Source: Chitinophagaceae bacterium
Lineage (GTDB): Bacteria; Bacteroidota; Bacteroidia; Chitinophagales; Chitinophagaceae
Reading direction: 5' to 3'
Assembly: GCA_027486835.1 (NCBI GenBank)
Contig: JAIXOJ010000101.1
Coordinates: 1-39,617, forward strand
DNA length: 39,617 nt
The position numbers and the translations under genes are program-made. The stretch's first letter is position 1. Each line of letters begins with the position of its first letter. Positions 8,581 to 19,541 of this stretch are shown here, piece after piece. Under the pieces are notes generated by a model. That model made no database searches. It had not been told where the DNA came from and was given only the letters and a program-made list of their open reading frames with translations.

Positions 8581-8671
8581 GGGTGCATAAAAGTTTTTCG
8601 TTTTGCCCACGCCTTTGGAGTGGGGTAGGGGTGAGGTTTAGCTAATAACTGCGAAAAACTTTTATGCACTG
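8581..8671. mobile_element. MITE-like element, copy A (inverted core)
   Basis: About 91 bp with 18-bp perfect terminal inverted repeats (GTGCATAAAAGTTTTTCG at 8583-8600 and its complement at 8652-8669). It is flanked by an exact 8-bp direct repeat GGTCTATT at 8573-8580 and 8672-8679. The core carries the GTGAGGTTTA motif in the orientation opposite to the other copies. It has no coding capacity, so it would depend on a transposase in trans. It lies just upstream of the AIPR promoter. Confidence 0.88.
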
Positions 8672-8977
8672 GGTCTATTTGTTAGTTTTTGCGGTCTCAA
8701 AGCCGTTACCACTTATTCTTGAATAGTTGCAGTTTATTCGTTGGAGGTTAAAAACGAAAATAGGGGATCAAGATTGATTATAACGGCAAACTGCCAAATG
8801 AATTTGGTTTTGTATTTTACTCCTTTTTAAGCTTCCCTAGGTAGATAAGTAATAACAATAAGCACCAAAAACAATAGGTAATTTACCAATTAATGCACGA
8901 TTAATTTTTTGTGAACCAGCTTTTCTATCAAAAACTGATTATTTGACCAAAAGAAAATCTGCTATTATTCTCCGGTG

Positions 8978-9250
8978 TTGTGTCAACTTTATTAAAACGA
9001 AATTTTCTGACACAAGACTGTGTCAGTTTTCTTGTGTCAAAAAAAATTGACACGAAAAAGTTGACACAAAACTGTGTCATTTTTCCTGTGTCAAAAAAAA
9101 TTGACACGAAAAAGTTGACACAAAACTGTGTCATTTTTACTGTGTCAAAAAAAACTGACACAAAAAAGTTGACACAATTCTGTGTCAGTTTTTCTGTGTC
9201 AAAAAAAGTTGACACAAAAAAGTTGACACAATTCTGTGTCAGTTTTTCTT
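8978..9250. repeat. 54-bp tandem array of TGACACA/TGTGTCA palindromes
   Basis: Units start at 9007, 9061, 9115, 9169 and 9223, exactly 54 bp apart, with partial units at both ends. Each unit holds two inverted pairs of the heptamer: TTGACACA-(aac/att)-TGTGTCA, then TGTGTCA-poly(A)-TTGACAC. The array can fold into a series of hairpins or present regularly spaced binding sites. Because 54 is divisible by three, both strands stay open for about 95 codons. I regard those frames as by-products. Confidence 0.9.
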
Positions 9251-9310
9251 TTTTTGAAAAAAATGACTCAGAATCCTAAGTGAATACTTTCACAAATTAA
9301 TTTGGTTAAT

Positions 9311-9362
9311 GACAAAATCAATTCAGCATTCAAAAGTTGTTTCAAAACGCTTTCCTACTTAC
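9311..9362. repeat. Diverged half-copy of the 179-bp palindromic element
   Basis: From GACAAAATCAATTCAGCA to the CGCTTTCCTACTTA segment this stretch aligns, at roughly 75 percent by eye, with the left arm of the element at 19125-19303. It is followed by a few degenerate heptamers (ACTTA / CCTA type) like those of the array at 29134. No gene is here. Confidence 0.55.
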
Positions 9363-9492
9363 TACCTAGAACTTACAACTTACCACTTCTTTATTTGATG
9401 ATTTAGGGAAAAATCAGGTAATTAATATACCCGTGTTCTGTATTAGCCCTACCAACCATGTACCTTGCATCACTTACTAACCACTAGTGAAT

Positions 9493-11631
9493 ATGGAAAA
9501 GATATCTTGGAAAGTAGAAGGGATGACCTGTAGTAACTGTGCATTGAGTGTACAAAAAGTGCTACAAAAGCAAGGTTTGGAGGCAGTAAAAGTGAATGCC
9601 ATTTCTGGCGATGTATCTTTTGACTGCATACCTGAGCAACAAGTTTTGGAACAAGCTAAAAATAATATCAATGGTCTAGGGTATCATGTGGTGGACGAAA
9701 CCTTAGCTGCTCAACCAACTAAGCGGAAAGGATTTTTATCTACTTATTTGCAAAAATTTTGGTTTTGTCTTCCTTTTACGCTCATACTCATGATTGGCCA
9801 TTGGGCCATGACTTTTGGCTATCATTTTTTACACAATGGTTGGTTGCAATTGGCTATTTGTTTGCCCGTTATGGTGGTAGGAATGCTTTTTTTTGGTAAG
9901 AGTGCTTTTAACAGCTTGCGCAAAGGCATACCCAACATGAATGTATTAGTGGCAATGGGTGCGTTGGCTGCGTTCATTTATAGTTTAGTGGGAACCCTTA
10001 CTCAAGATGGTGATAAATTGTTTTATGAAACCGCCGCTTCCATCATTACCATCGTATTGTTTGGGAATTGGCTAGAACATTATTCCGTTGCAAAAACCCA
10101 AAGAGCTATCCAAGAATTGACCAAGAGAGAAAAGGTAATGGCCAATATGATTGCCTATGACGATGCCCACAACGAAAATATTTTCCCAATTGAAAATACC
10201 TACCTGAAAGTAGGAGATTTAATCCTGATTAAAACTGGAGAACAAGTGCCACAAGATTGTAAAATTTTGAGTGGAGATGCCGAAGCGAATGAAGCCATCA
10301 TTAGTGGGGAGAGCGTACCGGTGAATAAAAAGCAAGGGGATATTCTAATAGGAGGTAGTTTGTTGGTGAATGGTGTAGTAAAATGTTATGTAACGGCGGC
10401 TGGTAAAGACACGATACTCAATGGAATTGTGGCCATGATGAAGCAGGCTCAAGGACAAAAACCGCCAGTGCAGCTTTTGGCAGATAAAATCAGCGCGGTA
10501 TTTGTTCCAGTTGTTATTGGTATTTCCTTACTCACATTTGCAGGCAATTATTTATTGTTCCACCAGGTTTTTTCTGAAAGCCTCATGCGCAGTATTGCCG
10601 TTTTGGTTATCAGTTGCCCCTGTGCTATGGGTTTGGCAACTCCTGCCGCAATTGCAGTGGGGTTAGGTCGTGCGGCTAAAAATGGTATTCTATTTACCCA
10701 GCCTGAAAGCATGGAACGATTCGCTGAAGTGAAACAAATCGTTTTTGATAAAACTGGCACACTCACCACTGGCGATTTTTCTATCTCCCAATTTCAAATT
10801 GAGCCAATTTTCCAAGAGACAATAGCTGAAACGGACTTTAAGCAACTGGTCTATTCAATGGAAAAATATTCCAGTCATCCCATTGCCAAAAGCATTGCGA
10901 AAGCATGGAAATCCAATCAGTTGATCAGTTGGAAAAAAATAAAAGAGGTAAAAGGGTTGGGTATGGAGGCCGAAGACAAAGCGGGGAATTTTTATCAATT
11001 GGGTTCCCACAAAATAGATAAAACAATTACCGATGATAGTCATCATCTGTATTTGTTGAAGAACAAGCAATTAATAGGTTGGCTAGATATTACTGACGAA
11101 CTACGCCCCGAAGCCGCCACTGTGGTAAAATTTTGTAAGAATCGAGGCTTGAAAACCATTTTACTTAGTGGTGATAAATGGGTAAAATGCAACGAAGTAG
11201 CCGCACAATTAGGTATCGATGAGGTATTGGCCGAACAAACTCCCGAGCAGAAATTAGCAGCCATGGATCGATTGTGTAAAGCAGCGCCCACAGTTATGGT
11301 AGGTGATGGAATAAATGATGCACCTGCATTGGCAAAAGCCACAATTAGTATTAGTCTTAGTGCTGCTTCCCAATTGGCCATTGAAAGTGCCTCGGTGGTA
11401 TTAATGAACAGCGGGTTACAAAAATTACCGATGGCCATGCAATTGGGTGTTCATACGTACAATACCGTAAAAGGGAATTTATTCTGGGCGTTTATATACA
11501 ATGTGTTGGCTATTCCCTTCGCCGCTATTGGATTATTTACGCCCACAGCCGGGGCATTACTCATGGGCCTCAGCGATGTGGTTTTAGCCGCCAATAGCTT
11601 AAGGCTTAACTGGAAAAAGATTGTGGATTAA
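9493..11631 (+). CDS. copA: Copper-type P1B ATPase (CopA-like)
   Basis: Heavy-metal pump of the inner membrane, 712 aa from the ATG at 9493 (a GTG at 9487 is also in frame). Order of domains: an N-terminal HMA metal-binding domain with GMTCSNC; four membrane segments; an actuator domain with ISGESVPVNK; the metal-site helix ISCPCAMGLATPAA; the phosphorylation motif DKTGTLT; SHPIAKS in the nucleotide domain; the hinge GDGINDAPAL; then two C-terminal helices with YNVLAIP and MGLSDVVLAANSLRL. The CPC motif and the YN in the seventh helix point to Cu(I). The last helix has MGLSD where classical CopA has MxxSS. No copper regulator or chaperone gene is next to it. Confidence 0.92.
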   Translation: MEKISWKVEGMTCSNCALSVQKVLQKQGLEAVKVNAISGDVSFDCIPEQQVLEQAKNNINGLGYHVVDETLAAQPTKRKGFLSTYLQKFWFCLPFTLILMIGHWAMTFGYHFLHNGWLQLAICLPVMVVGMLFFGKSAFNSLRKGIPNMNVLVAMGALAAFIYSLVGTLTQDGDKLFYETAASIITIVLFGNWLEHYSVAKTQRAIQELTKREKVMANMIAYDDAHNENIFPIENTYLKVGDLILIKTGEQVPQDCKILSGDAEANEAIISGESVPVNKKQGDILIGGSLLVNGVVKCYVTAAGKDTILNGIVAMMKQAQGQKPPVQLLADKISAVFVPVVIGISLLTFAGNYLLFHQVFSESLMRSIAVLVISCPCAMGLATPAAIAVGLGRAAKNGILFTQPESMERFAEVKQIVFDKTGTLTTGDFSISQFQIEPIFQETIAETDFKQLVYSMEKYSSHPIAKSIAKAWKSNQLISWKKIKEVKGLGMEAEDKAGNFYQLGSHKIDKTITDDSHHLYLLKNKQLIGWLDITDELRPEAATVVKFCKNRGLKTILLSGDKWVKCNEVAAQLGIDEVLAEQTPEQKLAAMDRLCKAAPTVMVGDGINDAPALAKATISISLSAASQLAIESASVVLMNSGLQKLPMAMQLGVHTYNTVKGNLFWAFIYNVLAIPFAAIGLFTPTAGALLMGLSDVVLAANSLRLNWKKIVD

Positions 11632-11696
11632 TACCGCCTAGTATAATCAGGCACTAGCATTTCAAAAAGTGTATGTAAGTTGAAATTTTTTTTGAA

Positions 11697-11825
11697 ATGC
11701 GCTCGAAGGCAATACCGGATAAGCGTCGTACAATTTTTCGTGCCATAGGAGCGAATGCGACTAGAATCACAATCGGTGTATTGGTAATGTATTAGTCGCC
11801 ATTCGTGCATACGTGGCAATACCCC
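11697..11825. repeat. Dispersed ~130-bp repeat, isolated copy
   Basis: Contains the segments CGTCGTACAA, TTCGTGCCAT, GAGCGAATGCGACT and AGTCGCCATTCGTGCATACG in the same order as the units at 18858-19541. The GCGACT / AGTCGC pair can base-pair. This copy shows the uninterrupted middle, which proves that the copy near 19.1 kb carries an insertion. The rest of the copA-to-terminator gap shows no gene. Confidence 0.75.
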
Positions 11826-11937
11826 AAGATAGCTTATTTCCCAAAAAGAAATATTTAGAAGATTTTCGTAACAAAATAATTATTGCGCCTTCGGCAAATG
11901 AAGCTTGCGACACAACCAATTTGATACTAACCCCCAA

Positions 11938-11972
11938 CAAAAAAGGCTTCGCATTTTGCGAAGCCTTTTTGA
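11938..11972. terminator. Bidirectional terminator downstream of the giant surface protein
   Basis: AAAAAAGGCTTCGC / GCGAAGCCTTTTT with a 4-nt loop lies about 25 bp past the stop of the minus-strand giant gene. A and T runs on both sides allow it to work for either strand. Confidence 0.9.
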
Positions 11973-11994
11973 TAAAATACAATCAATACATCAA

Positions 11995-14900
11995 TTATTC
12001 CACAGCAAGCGTGGTAGTAGCTACCACCTGTTGAGTGGCGGCTGACTGTACGCTGATGTTGTAAATACCTGCTGCTAGTTTGCTCGATGTAGTGATGGTT
12101 TGTGCGGCATTGGCACCGCTATGGCGAATGATTGATTCCTGCACTTTTTGGCCAAGGCTATTGTATAAGCTTACCACATATTTGCCCACAGCAACTTCAT
12201 TTCCTATACTAACTGCTAGCGTTTTACCCACTAACGGGTTAGGATAAATATTCAGTTTAGTAGGTACCAGTATAGCATTGTCGGCCATAGTTGCCGCTTT
12301 AAACACAATCGTAAAGCGGTTAGTATAAGTAGCAGCTTTGGCCGCATCCACTTGGAAAGAGATTTGGTTTTCCCCTGCTTTTAAAGTAGTGGTAGTATTG
12401 GTATAAGCATCCACCAAATTAGCCGTTAAACCATTTGCTTGGAAGGCCGAAGCATCTATTTGTAAAGCATAGGTGTTAGTGGTCATTTTCTCAAGGCTCA
12501 AAGGCAATACATCACCAGCTTTTGCAGGTTGGCGACCTTCGATACTCAACAATTGACCACCATTAAGGAAGGATAGGTTTTCGCCATTGTTGGTCATTTT
12601 TTTAGCATCCTCAGCACGAACCTCATTGCTGAAATGACTATCAAAAACTACCACTGATGCGTCCATCTTTTTCCAATCTGCATCAGTTTGTTTCATCAAA
12701 TCGATGGCCAATTTGCTGTTAGAAACGGTTGCTCCAAAAACAGAAGTTTTGGTAGAAGCAATGGCTTTATCAGCCTCAGTGATGGTAAGGGTAGGAGAGG
12801 TGCTGGCATTGTTTTGAACAAACACCGCTTGTCCAGCTTGTATGTATCGCGCACCAGCAGCCAAATTACTCGCTACGTTGGTCAAGGCATTGTAAGCCAC
12901 ATAAGCACCAGCAGAACCAATGGTAGGGTCTAGGTAGTAGTAAGACGGAAGTAGATTCACCGCACGACCATTGTCGTAAATATTCTTCCAATCGATAGGC
13001 GCCACATAAGGGTTAGCTATTAAGCTGAAACCATCATTAGTAGCACTATTTAATCCGAAAGAAGCATTATTATAAGTAGAACCAACCCCTGAATTGGTAA
13101 CCCCAGTTTTGCTATAAACTACATTTCCAGTTACAAGCTTACCTGTTGCACGCAAGGCAGTAGCGTTAAACATTAATAAAGCACCAGATGTACCAACGGT
13201 GGAGATAGGCGAAGTAAAAAGGTTGAAAGACCGATCACCACGCACCAATAAACGGTATCCTGCAAATGGATTTAAGTCCGTTGATTTTGTATTGTCGATG
13301 GAATTCCATGTACCGCTGGTGTAGGTGTAAGCAGATTTAATTCTATTTAAGGTTTGGTCTAAACCTGTGGTTGCATCAACACCATGGTTGGCATTGGAAG
13401 TGGTGGTACCCGTAATAAAGAGACCATATCCTGCTTTAGCATAGCTACCGCCTTCTTGCCAGTTGTTGAAAATGCTACCAGCATTAAATACTTGTGGCGC
13501 AAAGTCGCGATAAGCACGATAAGCCTTTGGTACAAATCTTTCTACCGTTACATTGCCAGTGATAGCGGCACTAGCACCTACAGGAGCTACCACTGCCGAG
13601 TTGACGATAGAAGTTGATTTTAGCGTTAAACGATTGGCAGTATTCAATGTACCTGCGGATAGGTTTAGCTGAGAAACGATACCAAGACCGCTACCCAAAG
13701 TAACCGTACCTGTTCCAGACAAGGTTAAACTAGCCAATAAACTATCGTTGCCCGAACCAAAATTTAAGGTGTTATTCAATGAACTATTAACGATTAAAGC
13801 AGAAGTAGCCGAACCTCTTAACTTACCTGAACCATTGATTGCACCTGTAATAGTGAGCTTCTTACCGTTTAAAGAAAGATTACCATCTAACTGAATGTTT
13901 GCAACGGTTAAATCGCTTCCCAAAATAGGTTGTCTTACTGGATTTGAAGGGATGGTAATATCATTTGAACTATTGGGTACAGTGTTACCCGCCCAGTTAC
14001 CTGCGGTAGACCAAGCATTATTAACAGCACCTGTCCAAACAATACCCCCAGATTTATTGATGGTAAACGTGTAAGTTTTAGTGGTTGTACCATCTTGTGC
14101 AGTCACTAATACTGTAATGGTATTGCTTCCCACATTCAAACTAATTGGACTACTTGCAGCACCGCTAATCACGGTAGTGCCGTTCACTAGAATGGTAGCA
14201 TTCGCTTCATTTACTGTTGGCGTAACTGTAATTGTATTGTAAGCTACACCAACAGATGTAGTATAAGCAGTGGTGTTTGCAGCAAAAGCTGGACTATAAG
14301 AACCGCTACTCAATGTTAAGCTAGCAAGAGTTGCATCTGTAGAAGGTGCTCTGTTTACAGTTATGGTGTAAGTAGAGGTTGAAGTGCCATCGGGTGCAGT
14401 TACTAAGACTGTTATTGTGTTGTTGCCCACATTTAATGCAATTGCATTGCTAGCACTGCCTCTTGCAACAGTAGTACCATTCACTCTCGTTACAGATGTT
14501 GTTTGATTGGAGGTAGGGGTTACGGTAATGCTACTAATAGCATTGCTTACACTAGCAGTATAGCTTGTAGTAGTATTTACAAAGCTTGGGCTTAATGTAC
14601 CACTGCTGATGGTTAATGCAGAAAGGGTAGCATCAGTGGTAGCTGCTGCTCTGGTAACAACTACAGAATATGTTTTTGTGGTTGTTCCATCTTGTGCAGT
14701 TACAAAAACATTAATTGTATTGTTTCCTACAACGAACCCTCCATTTAAGTTAGTTGACTCAGAACCACTAGCTACTGTTTGGAAAGTACCAGCAGCCAAC
14801 TTCGCTTGAATAGTGGCATTCGCTTGACTAGCAGTTGGGGTAACTCTAATGCTTGAAACAATAAAAGGAACGCTAGCCGTATAGCTGGTAGTGCTACTAG

Positions 14901-17900
14901 AAAATGCTGGGCTTAAAGTACCGCTATTAAGACTTAGGGCAGATAGGTTAGCATCGGATGATGCAACGGTGATATTAAGGGTATATGTGCTAGTTCCAGA
15001 ACCATTCACTGCTGTTACCACATAATTGGTAGCGGGAGATAGCGCTGTTGGTGTACCACTGATTACTCCAGTTAAAGTATCGAAGCTTAAGCCAGTAGGT
15101 AGAGCAGGACTGATGCTATATTTTCCAACAAGACTTATTTTTCTTATAGTATTTGTAGCATCACTAAAATAAACATCACCATTTTGTGCAACTGCTGTTG
15201 ATGATGGAAAATGTAGATTTGAAATGGACAAAGCACCATCTGCACCACCCGCAGTACCATTTCCTCCAATAGTGCTTACTAAGCCACCTGCAGTCACTTT
15301 TCTAATACGATTACTTAAATAATCAGCCACATACATATTGCCATTTGCATCGATAGAGATACCCTGTGGTGAAGCAAACTGAGCTGCTGTACCTTGGCCG
15401 TCTGCAAATGCTGATGCACTTCCTCCTGCAAGAGTTGATGTTACACCTGCTGGGGTTATTTTACGAACACACCATCCAGAATTTTCTGTAGCAAATACAT
15501 TACCACTAGCATCAACAGTAACACCTGTAGGGTAATTGAACGAAGCTCCTGTTCCTGTTCCGTTCACAGTGGCTGCCGTTCCGCTACCTGCTAATACAGA
15601 TACAACACCAGCAGGAGTTACTTTTTTAATACTATGCGCCCATTGGTCAGCAACATATAAATTTCCATTTGCGTCAATTGCAATGCCATAAGCTCTAGAA
15701 AACCCAGTAGCTAATGTCGTTACAACACCAGCAGGGGTAATTTTTCTAATAGCATTAACCGCATCAACAACATACAAATTGCCACTTGCATCTATAGTGA
15801 TACCTGTAGGTCCATTGAAAGTAGCACTAAGTCCTGTACCATTAGTTGACCCAGCAGTACCACTTCCAGCAAAAGTGGAAACAACACCACCTGGTGTTAT
15901 TTTCCGTATTACATTATTACGGTTATCAGACACGAAAATATTTCCAGATGCGTCGGTTACCATTCCATAAGGCCCATAAAAAGTAGCTGAAGATGCAGCA
16001 CCATTGATATATGTGGATTGGTAAGAAACACCAGCAACTGTAGATACTTCAAAACCAATTGGACCACCTGCATTGGTAGGTGTAAGGCTTGTTATTGCTG
16101 TATTTACTTTATAAACTTTATTGCCTGCGGTGTAAGTAATGGATGGAGCAGCAACTGATCTCACTACAAAAACTGTATAGGTTTGAGTTGTATTGTCTTG
16201 AGAGGTTACCAATATTGTAAATGTATTGTTGCTACCTACAGTTAATGATAATGGACTACTAGCTGTACCGCTTGTTACTGACACATTATTCACTTTCACT
16301 GTTGCATTTGCCTGATTTACTGTTGGTGTAACTGTTACTGTTGAATTTGCATTGGGTACATATAGATAGTATTTTAAGTTACTAGCCGTGAAAGTTGTGT
16401 TCAGTGTACCTGCACTGAATGTTAATGCCGAAAGGGTTGCATCTGTTGAACGTCTTGTAACTGCTACAGTATAATTTTTTGTTGTTATTCCATCTTGTGC
16501 TGTAACAGTGGTGGTGATGGTATTAACACCTACATTAAGGTTAATGGTGTTGCTTGGATTTGCACTAGTTACAGGTGCTCCATTGACTGTAACAGTAGCA
16601 TCAGCTTGATTAACAGTTGGTGAAATAGCAATTCCTGTAGTGCCGTTTGATACGCTTACTGTATAGGAAAGAGTTGATGCTGAAAATGTTGGTGATAAGG
16701 TTCCTGTGCTTGGCACTAATGCAGAAAGGGTAGCGTCTGTTGAAGCAGCAGCATTTCTGGTTACCGAAAGTGTATAAGTTTTAGTAGCTCCACTTGCAGC
16801 AGTTACAACCACTGTAATTGTATTTGCACCCAAACTCAATGGGATGGTGCTGCTGGCACTTCCACTTGTTACGGTGGTGCCGTTTACGGTAACAGTAGAA
16901 GTATTGTCTTCACATGTTGGTGTCACAGTAACGCTTGTTGTTGGGTCAAAAACGGTTGCTGTGTAAGAAGTAGTAACGGGATATACAAATGGTCTAATTG
17001 TACCCGAAGAGATAGATAATGAAGAAAGATTAGCATTGCTATTACAAGATCCGCTTATTTGTGTAAATGCATTTCTTTGTGTTGCAGTTCCATCACCAAG
17101 TTGCCCATTATCGTTTAATCCTGCTGCCCACAGGCTGTTGTTAGATTGAATGCCCACTGTAAAGTACATGTTAGCACCAAAAGCAGATTTCCATGTAGCA
17201 CTTCCAATTTGAACGGGTGTTGTTCTAGTGGTAGTCGTGCCATCGCCAAGTTGTCCTTTAGAATTTTCACCCCATGCCCATAATGTGCCATCAGTTTTCA
17301 CCGCTACAGATTGAGTATAGCCTGCTGCGATTGAAGAATAGGTTGCAGTACCAATTTGGGCAGGAGTACTTCTATTGGTCGTGTTTCCATTGCCTAATTG
17401 ATTCAAAAAATTACCTCCCCAACCCCATAAAGTATTATCTGTTTTTGTGGCCAAAACATGGTACCATCCTGAACTGATAGCAGCCCAATTGGCAGCGGTT
17501 CCTATTTGAGTAGGGGTGAATTTATCAACGGTGGTTCCGTCACCTAATTGCGAATTGCCATTATTTCCCCAAGCCCATAAAGTGCCATCAGTTTTTAAAG
17601 CAACTGAGTGTATTATGCCTGCTGAAACTGTTTTCCAGTTTCGTGCAGTACCAATTTGTACAGGATAGTATTGTACGTTGGTTGTGCCGTCGCCAAGCTG
17701 GTAATTTGAGTTTTGACCCCAAGCCCATAAAGTGCCATCTGTTTTTACAGCCAAAGTAAAATTGTTGCCCTCTGATACCTCCGCCCAATTGGAAGAAGTA
17801 CCAATTTGAGTTGGAGACGACATAGAAGCTCCTGAACCTCCAGCACCTAGCCCTAATTGACCATAAAAACTATTGCCCCAACCCCAAAGTGTACCATCAG

Positions 17901-18198
17901 CTTTTATTGCCATGGTAGTGTTGTTGCCCGCTGCAATAGATACCCAATTATTGCCAGTACCTATGCGGGTAGGCGTGTTCACACTGGTTGTATTACCCAG
18001 TCCCAATTGACCACTGTTATTAAGCCCCCAGCTCCATAATGAACCATCCGACTTTAAAGCGATTGTATGTGCTTGACCAACAGCAATTTTAGTAAAACAC
18101 TGTGCCTTTATTATGAAAGGCAGAAACAAAATAAACATGAAGAGGGTGAAATTCTTAATCATCCCTCTTTTTAAAACATTGAGTAAGCTTCTTTGCAT
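11995..18198 (-). CDS. Giant secreted protein: RCC1, cadherin-like and NHL repeats, T9SS tail
   Basis: 2067 aa, secreted and probably surface-bound. An N-terminal signal peptide (hydrophobic core [17 protein letters not shown]) precedes seven RCC1 repeats of about 50 aa (34-385, each with TLWxWG and QLGxGT). Then come three cadherin-like beta-sandwich repeats (PF12733 type, beginning DATLSAL) and a propeller of NHL repeats (GIxxDAxGNxYVAD...IRKITPAG, roughly 690-1010). These are followed by a putative-Ig segment ([18 protein letters not shown]), three more cadherin-like repeats, a beta-rich [15 protein letters not shown] segment, and a C-terminal type A T9SS sorting domain ([11 protein letters not shown] to the end). 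An in-frame ATG at 18162 (MIKNF) would give a more typical signal peptide. It is a single gene. Adhesion or exposed interaction is a plausible role, but no ligand can be named. Confidence 0.9.
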   Translation of the reverse strand: MQRSLLNVLKRGMIKNFTLFMFILFLPFIIKAQCFTKIAVGQAHTIALKSDGSLWSWGLNNSGQLGLGNTTSVNTPTRIGTGNNWVSIAAGNNTTMAIKADGTLWGWGNSFYGQLGLGAGGSGASMSSPTQIGTSSNWAEVSEGNNFTLAVKTDGTLWAWGQNSNYQLGDGTTNVQYYPVQIGTARNWKTVSAGIIHSVALKTDGTLWAWGNNGNSQLGDGTTVDKFTPTQIGTAANWAAISSGWYHVLATKTDNTLWGWGGNFLNQLGNGNTTNRSTPAQIGTATYSSIAAGYTQSVAVKTDGTLWAWGENSKGQLGDGTTTTRTTPVQIGSATWKSAFGANMYFTVGIQSNNSLWAAGLNDNGQLGDGTATQRNAFTQISGSCNSNANLSSLSISSGTIRPFVYPVTTSYTATVFDPTTSVTVTPTCEDNTSTVTVNGTTVTSGSASSTIPLSLGANTITVVVTAASGATKTYTLSVTRNAAASTDATLSALVPSTGTLSPTFSASTLSYTVSVSNGTTGIAISPTVNQADATVTVNGAPVTSANPSNTINLNVGVNTITTTVTAQDGITTKNYTVAVTRRSTDATLSALTFSAGTLNTTFTASNLKYYLYVPNANSTVTVTPTVNQANATVKVNNVSVTSGTASSPLSLTVGSNNTFTILVTSQDNTTQTYTVFVVRSVAAPSITYTAGNKVYKVNTAITSLTPTNAGGPIGFEVSTVAGVSYQSTYINGAASSATFYGPYGMVTDASGNIFVSDNRNNVIRKITPGGVVSTFAGSGTAGSTNGTGLSATFNGPTGITIDASGNLYVVDAVNAIRKITPAGVVTTLATGFSRAYGIAIDANGNLYVADQWAHSIKKVTPAGVVSVLAGSGTAATVNGTGTGASFNYPTGVTVDASGNVFATENSGWCVRKITPAGVTSTLAGGSASAFADGQGTAAQFASPQGISIDANGNMYVADYLSNRIRKVTAGGLVSTIGGNGTAGGADGALSISNLHFPSSTAVAQNGDVYFSDATNTIRKISLVGKYSISPALPTGLSFDTLTGVISGTPTALSPATNYVVTAVNGSGTSTYTLNITVASSDANLSALSLNSGTLSPAFSSSTTSYTASVPFIVSSIRVTPTASQANATIQAKLAAGTFQTVASGSESTNLNGGFVVGNNTINVFVTAQDGTTTKTYSVVVTRAAATTDATLSALTISSGTLSPSFVNTTTSYTASVSNAISSITVTPTSNQTTSVTRVNGTTVARGSASNAIALNVGNNTITVLVTAPDGTSTSTYTITVNRAPSTDATLASLTLSSGSYSPAFAANTTAYTTSVGVAYNTITVTPTVNEANATILVNGTTVISGAASSPISLNVGSNTITVLVTAQDGTTTKTYTFTINKSGGIVWTGAVNNAWSTAGNWAGNTVPNSSNDITIPSNPVRQPILGSDLTVANIQLDGNLSLNGKKLTITGAINGSGKLRGSATSALIVNSSLNNTLNFGSGNDSLLASLTLSGTGTVTLGSGLGIVSQLNLSAGTLNTANRLTLKSTSIVNSAVVAPVGASAAITGNVTVERFVPKAYRAYRDFAPQVFNAGSIFNNWQEGGSYAKAGYGLFITGTTTSNANHGVDATTGLDQTLNRIKSAYTYTSGTWNSIDNTKSTDLNPFAGYRLLVRGDRSFNLFTSPISTVGTSGALLMFNATALRATGKLVTGNVVYSKTGVTNSGVGSTYNNASFGLNSATNDGFSLIANPYVAPIDWKNIYDNGRAVNLLPSYYYLDPTIGSAGAYVAYNALTNVASNLAAGARYIQAGQAVFVQNNASTSPTLTITEADKAIASTKTSVFGATVSNSKLAIDLMKQTDADWKKMDASVVVFDSHFSNEVRAEDAKKMTNNGENLSFLNGGQLLSIEGRQPAKAGDVLPLSLEKMTTNTYALQIDASAFQANGLTANLVDAYTNTTTTLKAGENQISFQVDAAKAATYTNRFTIVFKAATMADNAILVPTKLNIYPNPLVGKTLAVSIGNEVAVGKYVVSLYNSLGQKVQESIIRHSGANAAQTITTSSKLAAGIYNISVQSAATQQVVATTTLAVE

Positions 18199-18409
18199 AC
18201 AATGTAGATTTAGTGATAAAATATAAAACAGATTTAATTACCTTTTTTATGTGTAACAACGGTATCTATTGAGTAATTACCCTTTTGAAAACTTGGTATT
18301 CTGATTAATTTCTAAAGGGTCGATTTTTTCCTTCAAAAAATTACTTTCATCCACCAGCCATTTGTTACTTGACAAAAATTTAGGTAATTGAAATGGTGGC
18401 GAAATAAAT
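18199..18409. other. Long leader/promoter region of the giant surface gene
   Basis: AT-rich sequence between the start codon and the phased direct-repeat block at 18410. No exact TAnnTTTG was found on the minus strand, so the promoter is not placed. No coding sequence was seen. Confidence 0.4.
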
Positions 18410-18443
18410 GTTACGAATTGGGCTTAAATTGTTACAAATTGGG
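18400..18443 (-). promoter_or_regulatory. Phased direct repeat upstream of giant surface gene (possible LytTR operator)
   Basis: GTTACGAATTGGG at 18410 and GTTACAAATTGGG at 18431 are direct repeats exactly 21 bp apart. The block, including the preceding CGAAATAAAT, matches about 33 of 41 positions of a block upstream of the LytTR regulator gene. LytTR regulators are known to bind pairs of short direct repeats about two helical turns apart. The link to this regulator is inferred. Confidence 0.55.
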
Positions 18444-18697
18444 TTTTTGGTTGTGAAAATCCATTGCTTAGGGCGATAATTGCCTGATAAGCTGGTTTTT
18501 TTGTAGTAATTTTTATGTAATTACTTGTAATGTTTTTAATAATAATTCAGGTGCATTTACTGGCAGGAGGCGAAAATGTAAATACACTTTACAGCCACCA
18601 ATGCACCCAAAAACAAACCCTCTTGATTATGTATTTTTTTGGTGGTTAGGTTGTTACAATTATTACAACATCTATCTGCTCAAAGGGATAAAATTGA

Positions 18698-18740
18698 GTA
18701 TCCACTACCCGAAAGTTTTAAGCTTTCGGATAGTGGATAC
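18698..18740. repeat. 18-bp-stem hairpin in the 18.2-19.5 kb repeat region
   Basis: GTATCCACTACCCGAAAG (18698-18715) pairs with 18723-18740 with one mismatch around a 7-nt loop. There is no gene nearby on either strand and no T-run, so a REP-type palindrome is likelier than a terminator. Confidence 0.7.
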
Positions 18741-18857
18741 TGCTTAGTATATAGAGTGCCTTTCCCGCCTATAGTACTAAAATAGTTTTCGTACACTTCA
18801 TCTTTCTTTTACCTAAGCACTTGCGTTTAAGAAAAGTGTAAGCAAGTTGTCAATTCT

Positions 18858-19541
18858 AAAAATGCGCTCGATGGCAATTCTAAATAATCGTCGTACAACC
18901 TTTCGTGCGATTGGAGCGAACGCGACTAAAACCATAAAGGTCTGCACCGATAATTTATCAGTCGCAATTCGTGCATACGTGGCAAAACCCCAAAAAAGGA
19001 TTATTTACAAAATGGAAACAAGTAGAATGTTGCAGCAAAACAATTCTAAATAATCGTCGTACAACCGTTCGTGCCATTGGAGCGAACGCGACAATAATCA
19101 CAATCGGGATTATTGGTTAGTGTTGTTGCCACAATAAATTCAGCACTTAAAAGTTAGTTACAATGCGCTTTCGTACTAACTAGCTTCTGAATCAAACCTT
19201 ACTGTAGAGACGAGATTAATCGCGTCTCTACAGTAAGGTTTGATTCAGTAAGTGATGACTAAGTGGTCTTTGGGTTTTTAAATGCTGAATTTATTGTGTC
19301 AACCTGACTTAAGTATTAGTCGCCATTCGTGCATACGTGGCAAAACCCCAAAAAGGATTATTTACAAAATGGGAACAAGTAGAATCTTTCAGCAAAACAA
19401 TTCAAAATAATCGTCGTACAACCGTTCGTGCCATTGGAGCGAACGCGACTAAAACATAAAGGTCTGCACCGATAATTTATCAGTCGCCATTCGTGCATAC
19501 GTGGCAATACTCCAAAAAGGATTATTTACAAAATGAAACAG
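18858..19541. repeat. Cluster of three tandem copies of a ~170-bp repeat, one interrupted
   Basis: Units begin at about 18876, 19042 and 19399 with AATTC(T/A)AAATAATCG, followed by CGTACAACC, GAGCGAACGCGAC, AGTCGCCATTCGTGCATACG and GGATTATTTACAAAATG. The middle unit is split by the element at 19125-19303. The last unit runs to the stop codon of the LytTR gene. A related copy lies at 11.7 kb. Short frames inside it differ between copies and look non-coding. Confidence 0.85.
19125..19303. mobile_element. 179-bp palindromic element with 28-bp terminal inverted repeats
   Basis: Bases 19125-19152 pair with 19276-19303 with two mismatches (core ACAATAAATTCAGCA). It interrupts a repeat unit whose unbroken form is seen at 11.7 kb, so it looks inserted. 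Its centre holds a second, perfect 26-bp inverted repeat (19187-19212 with 19223-19248) containing GTAGAGACG and CGTCTCTAC. That motif resembles palindromes I know from many cyanobacterial and Bacteroidota genomes. It is non-coding, and the target duplication is unclear. Confidence 0.75.

Noticed and set aside
8978-9250. Possible CRISPR array
   Set aside because: Units are contiguous 54-bp near-identical copies without unique spacers, and no cas genes are present.
8928-9279. Overlapping open frames of about 95-99 codons on both strands
   Set aside because: They exist because the 54-bp palindromic unit is a multiple of three and has no stops; there is no start signal or protein-like sequence outside the repeats.
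11767-12034. Short frames on both strands over the terminator and the 11.7-kb repeat
   Set aside because: They cross the terminator and the end of the giant gene; best seen as shadows.
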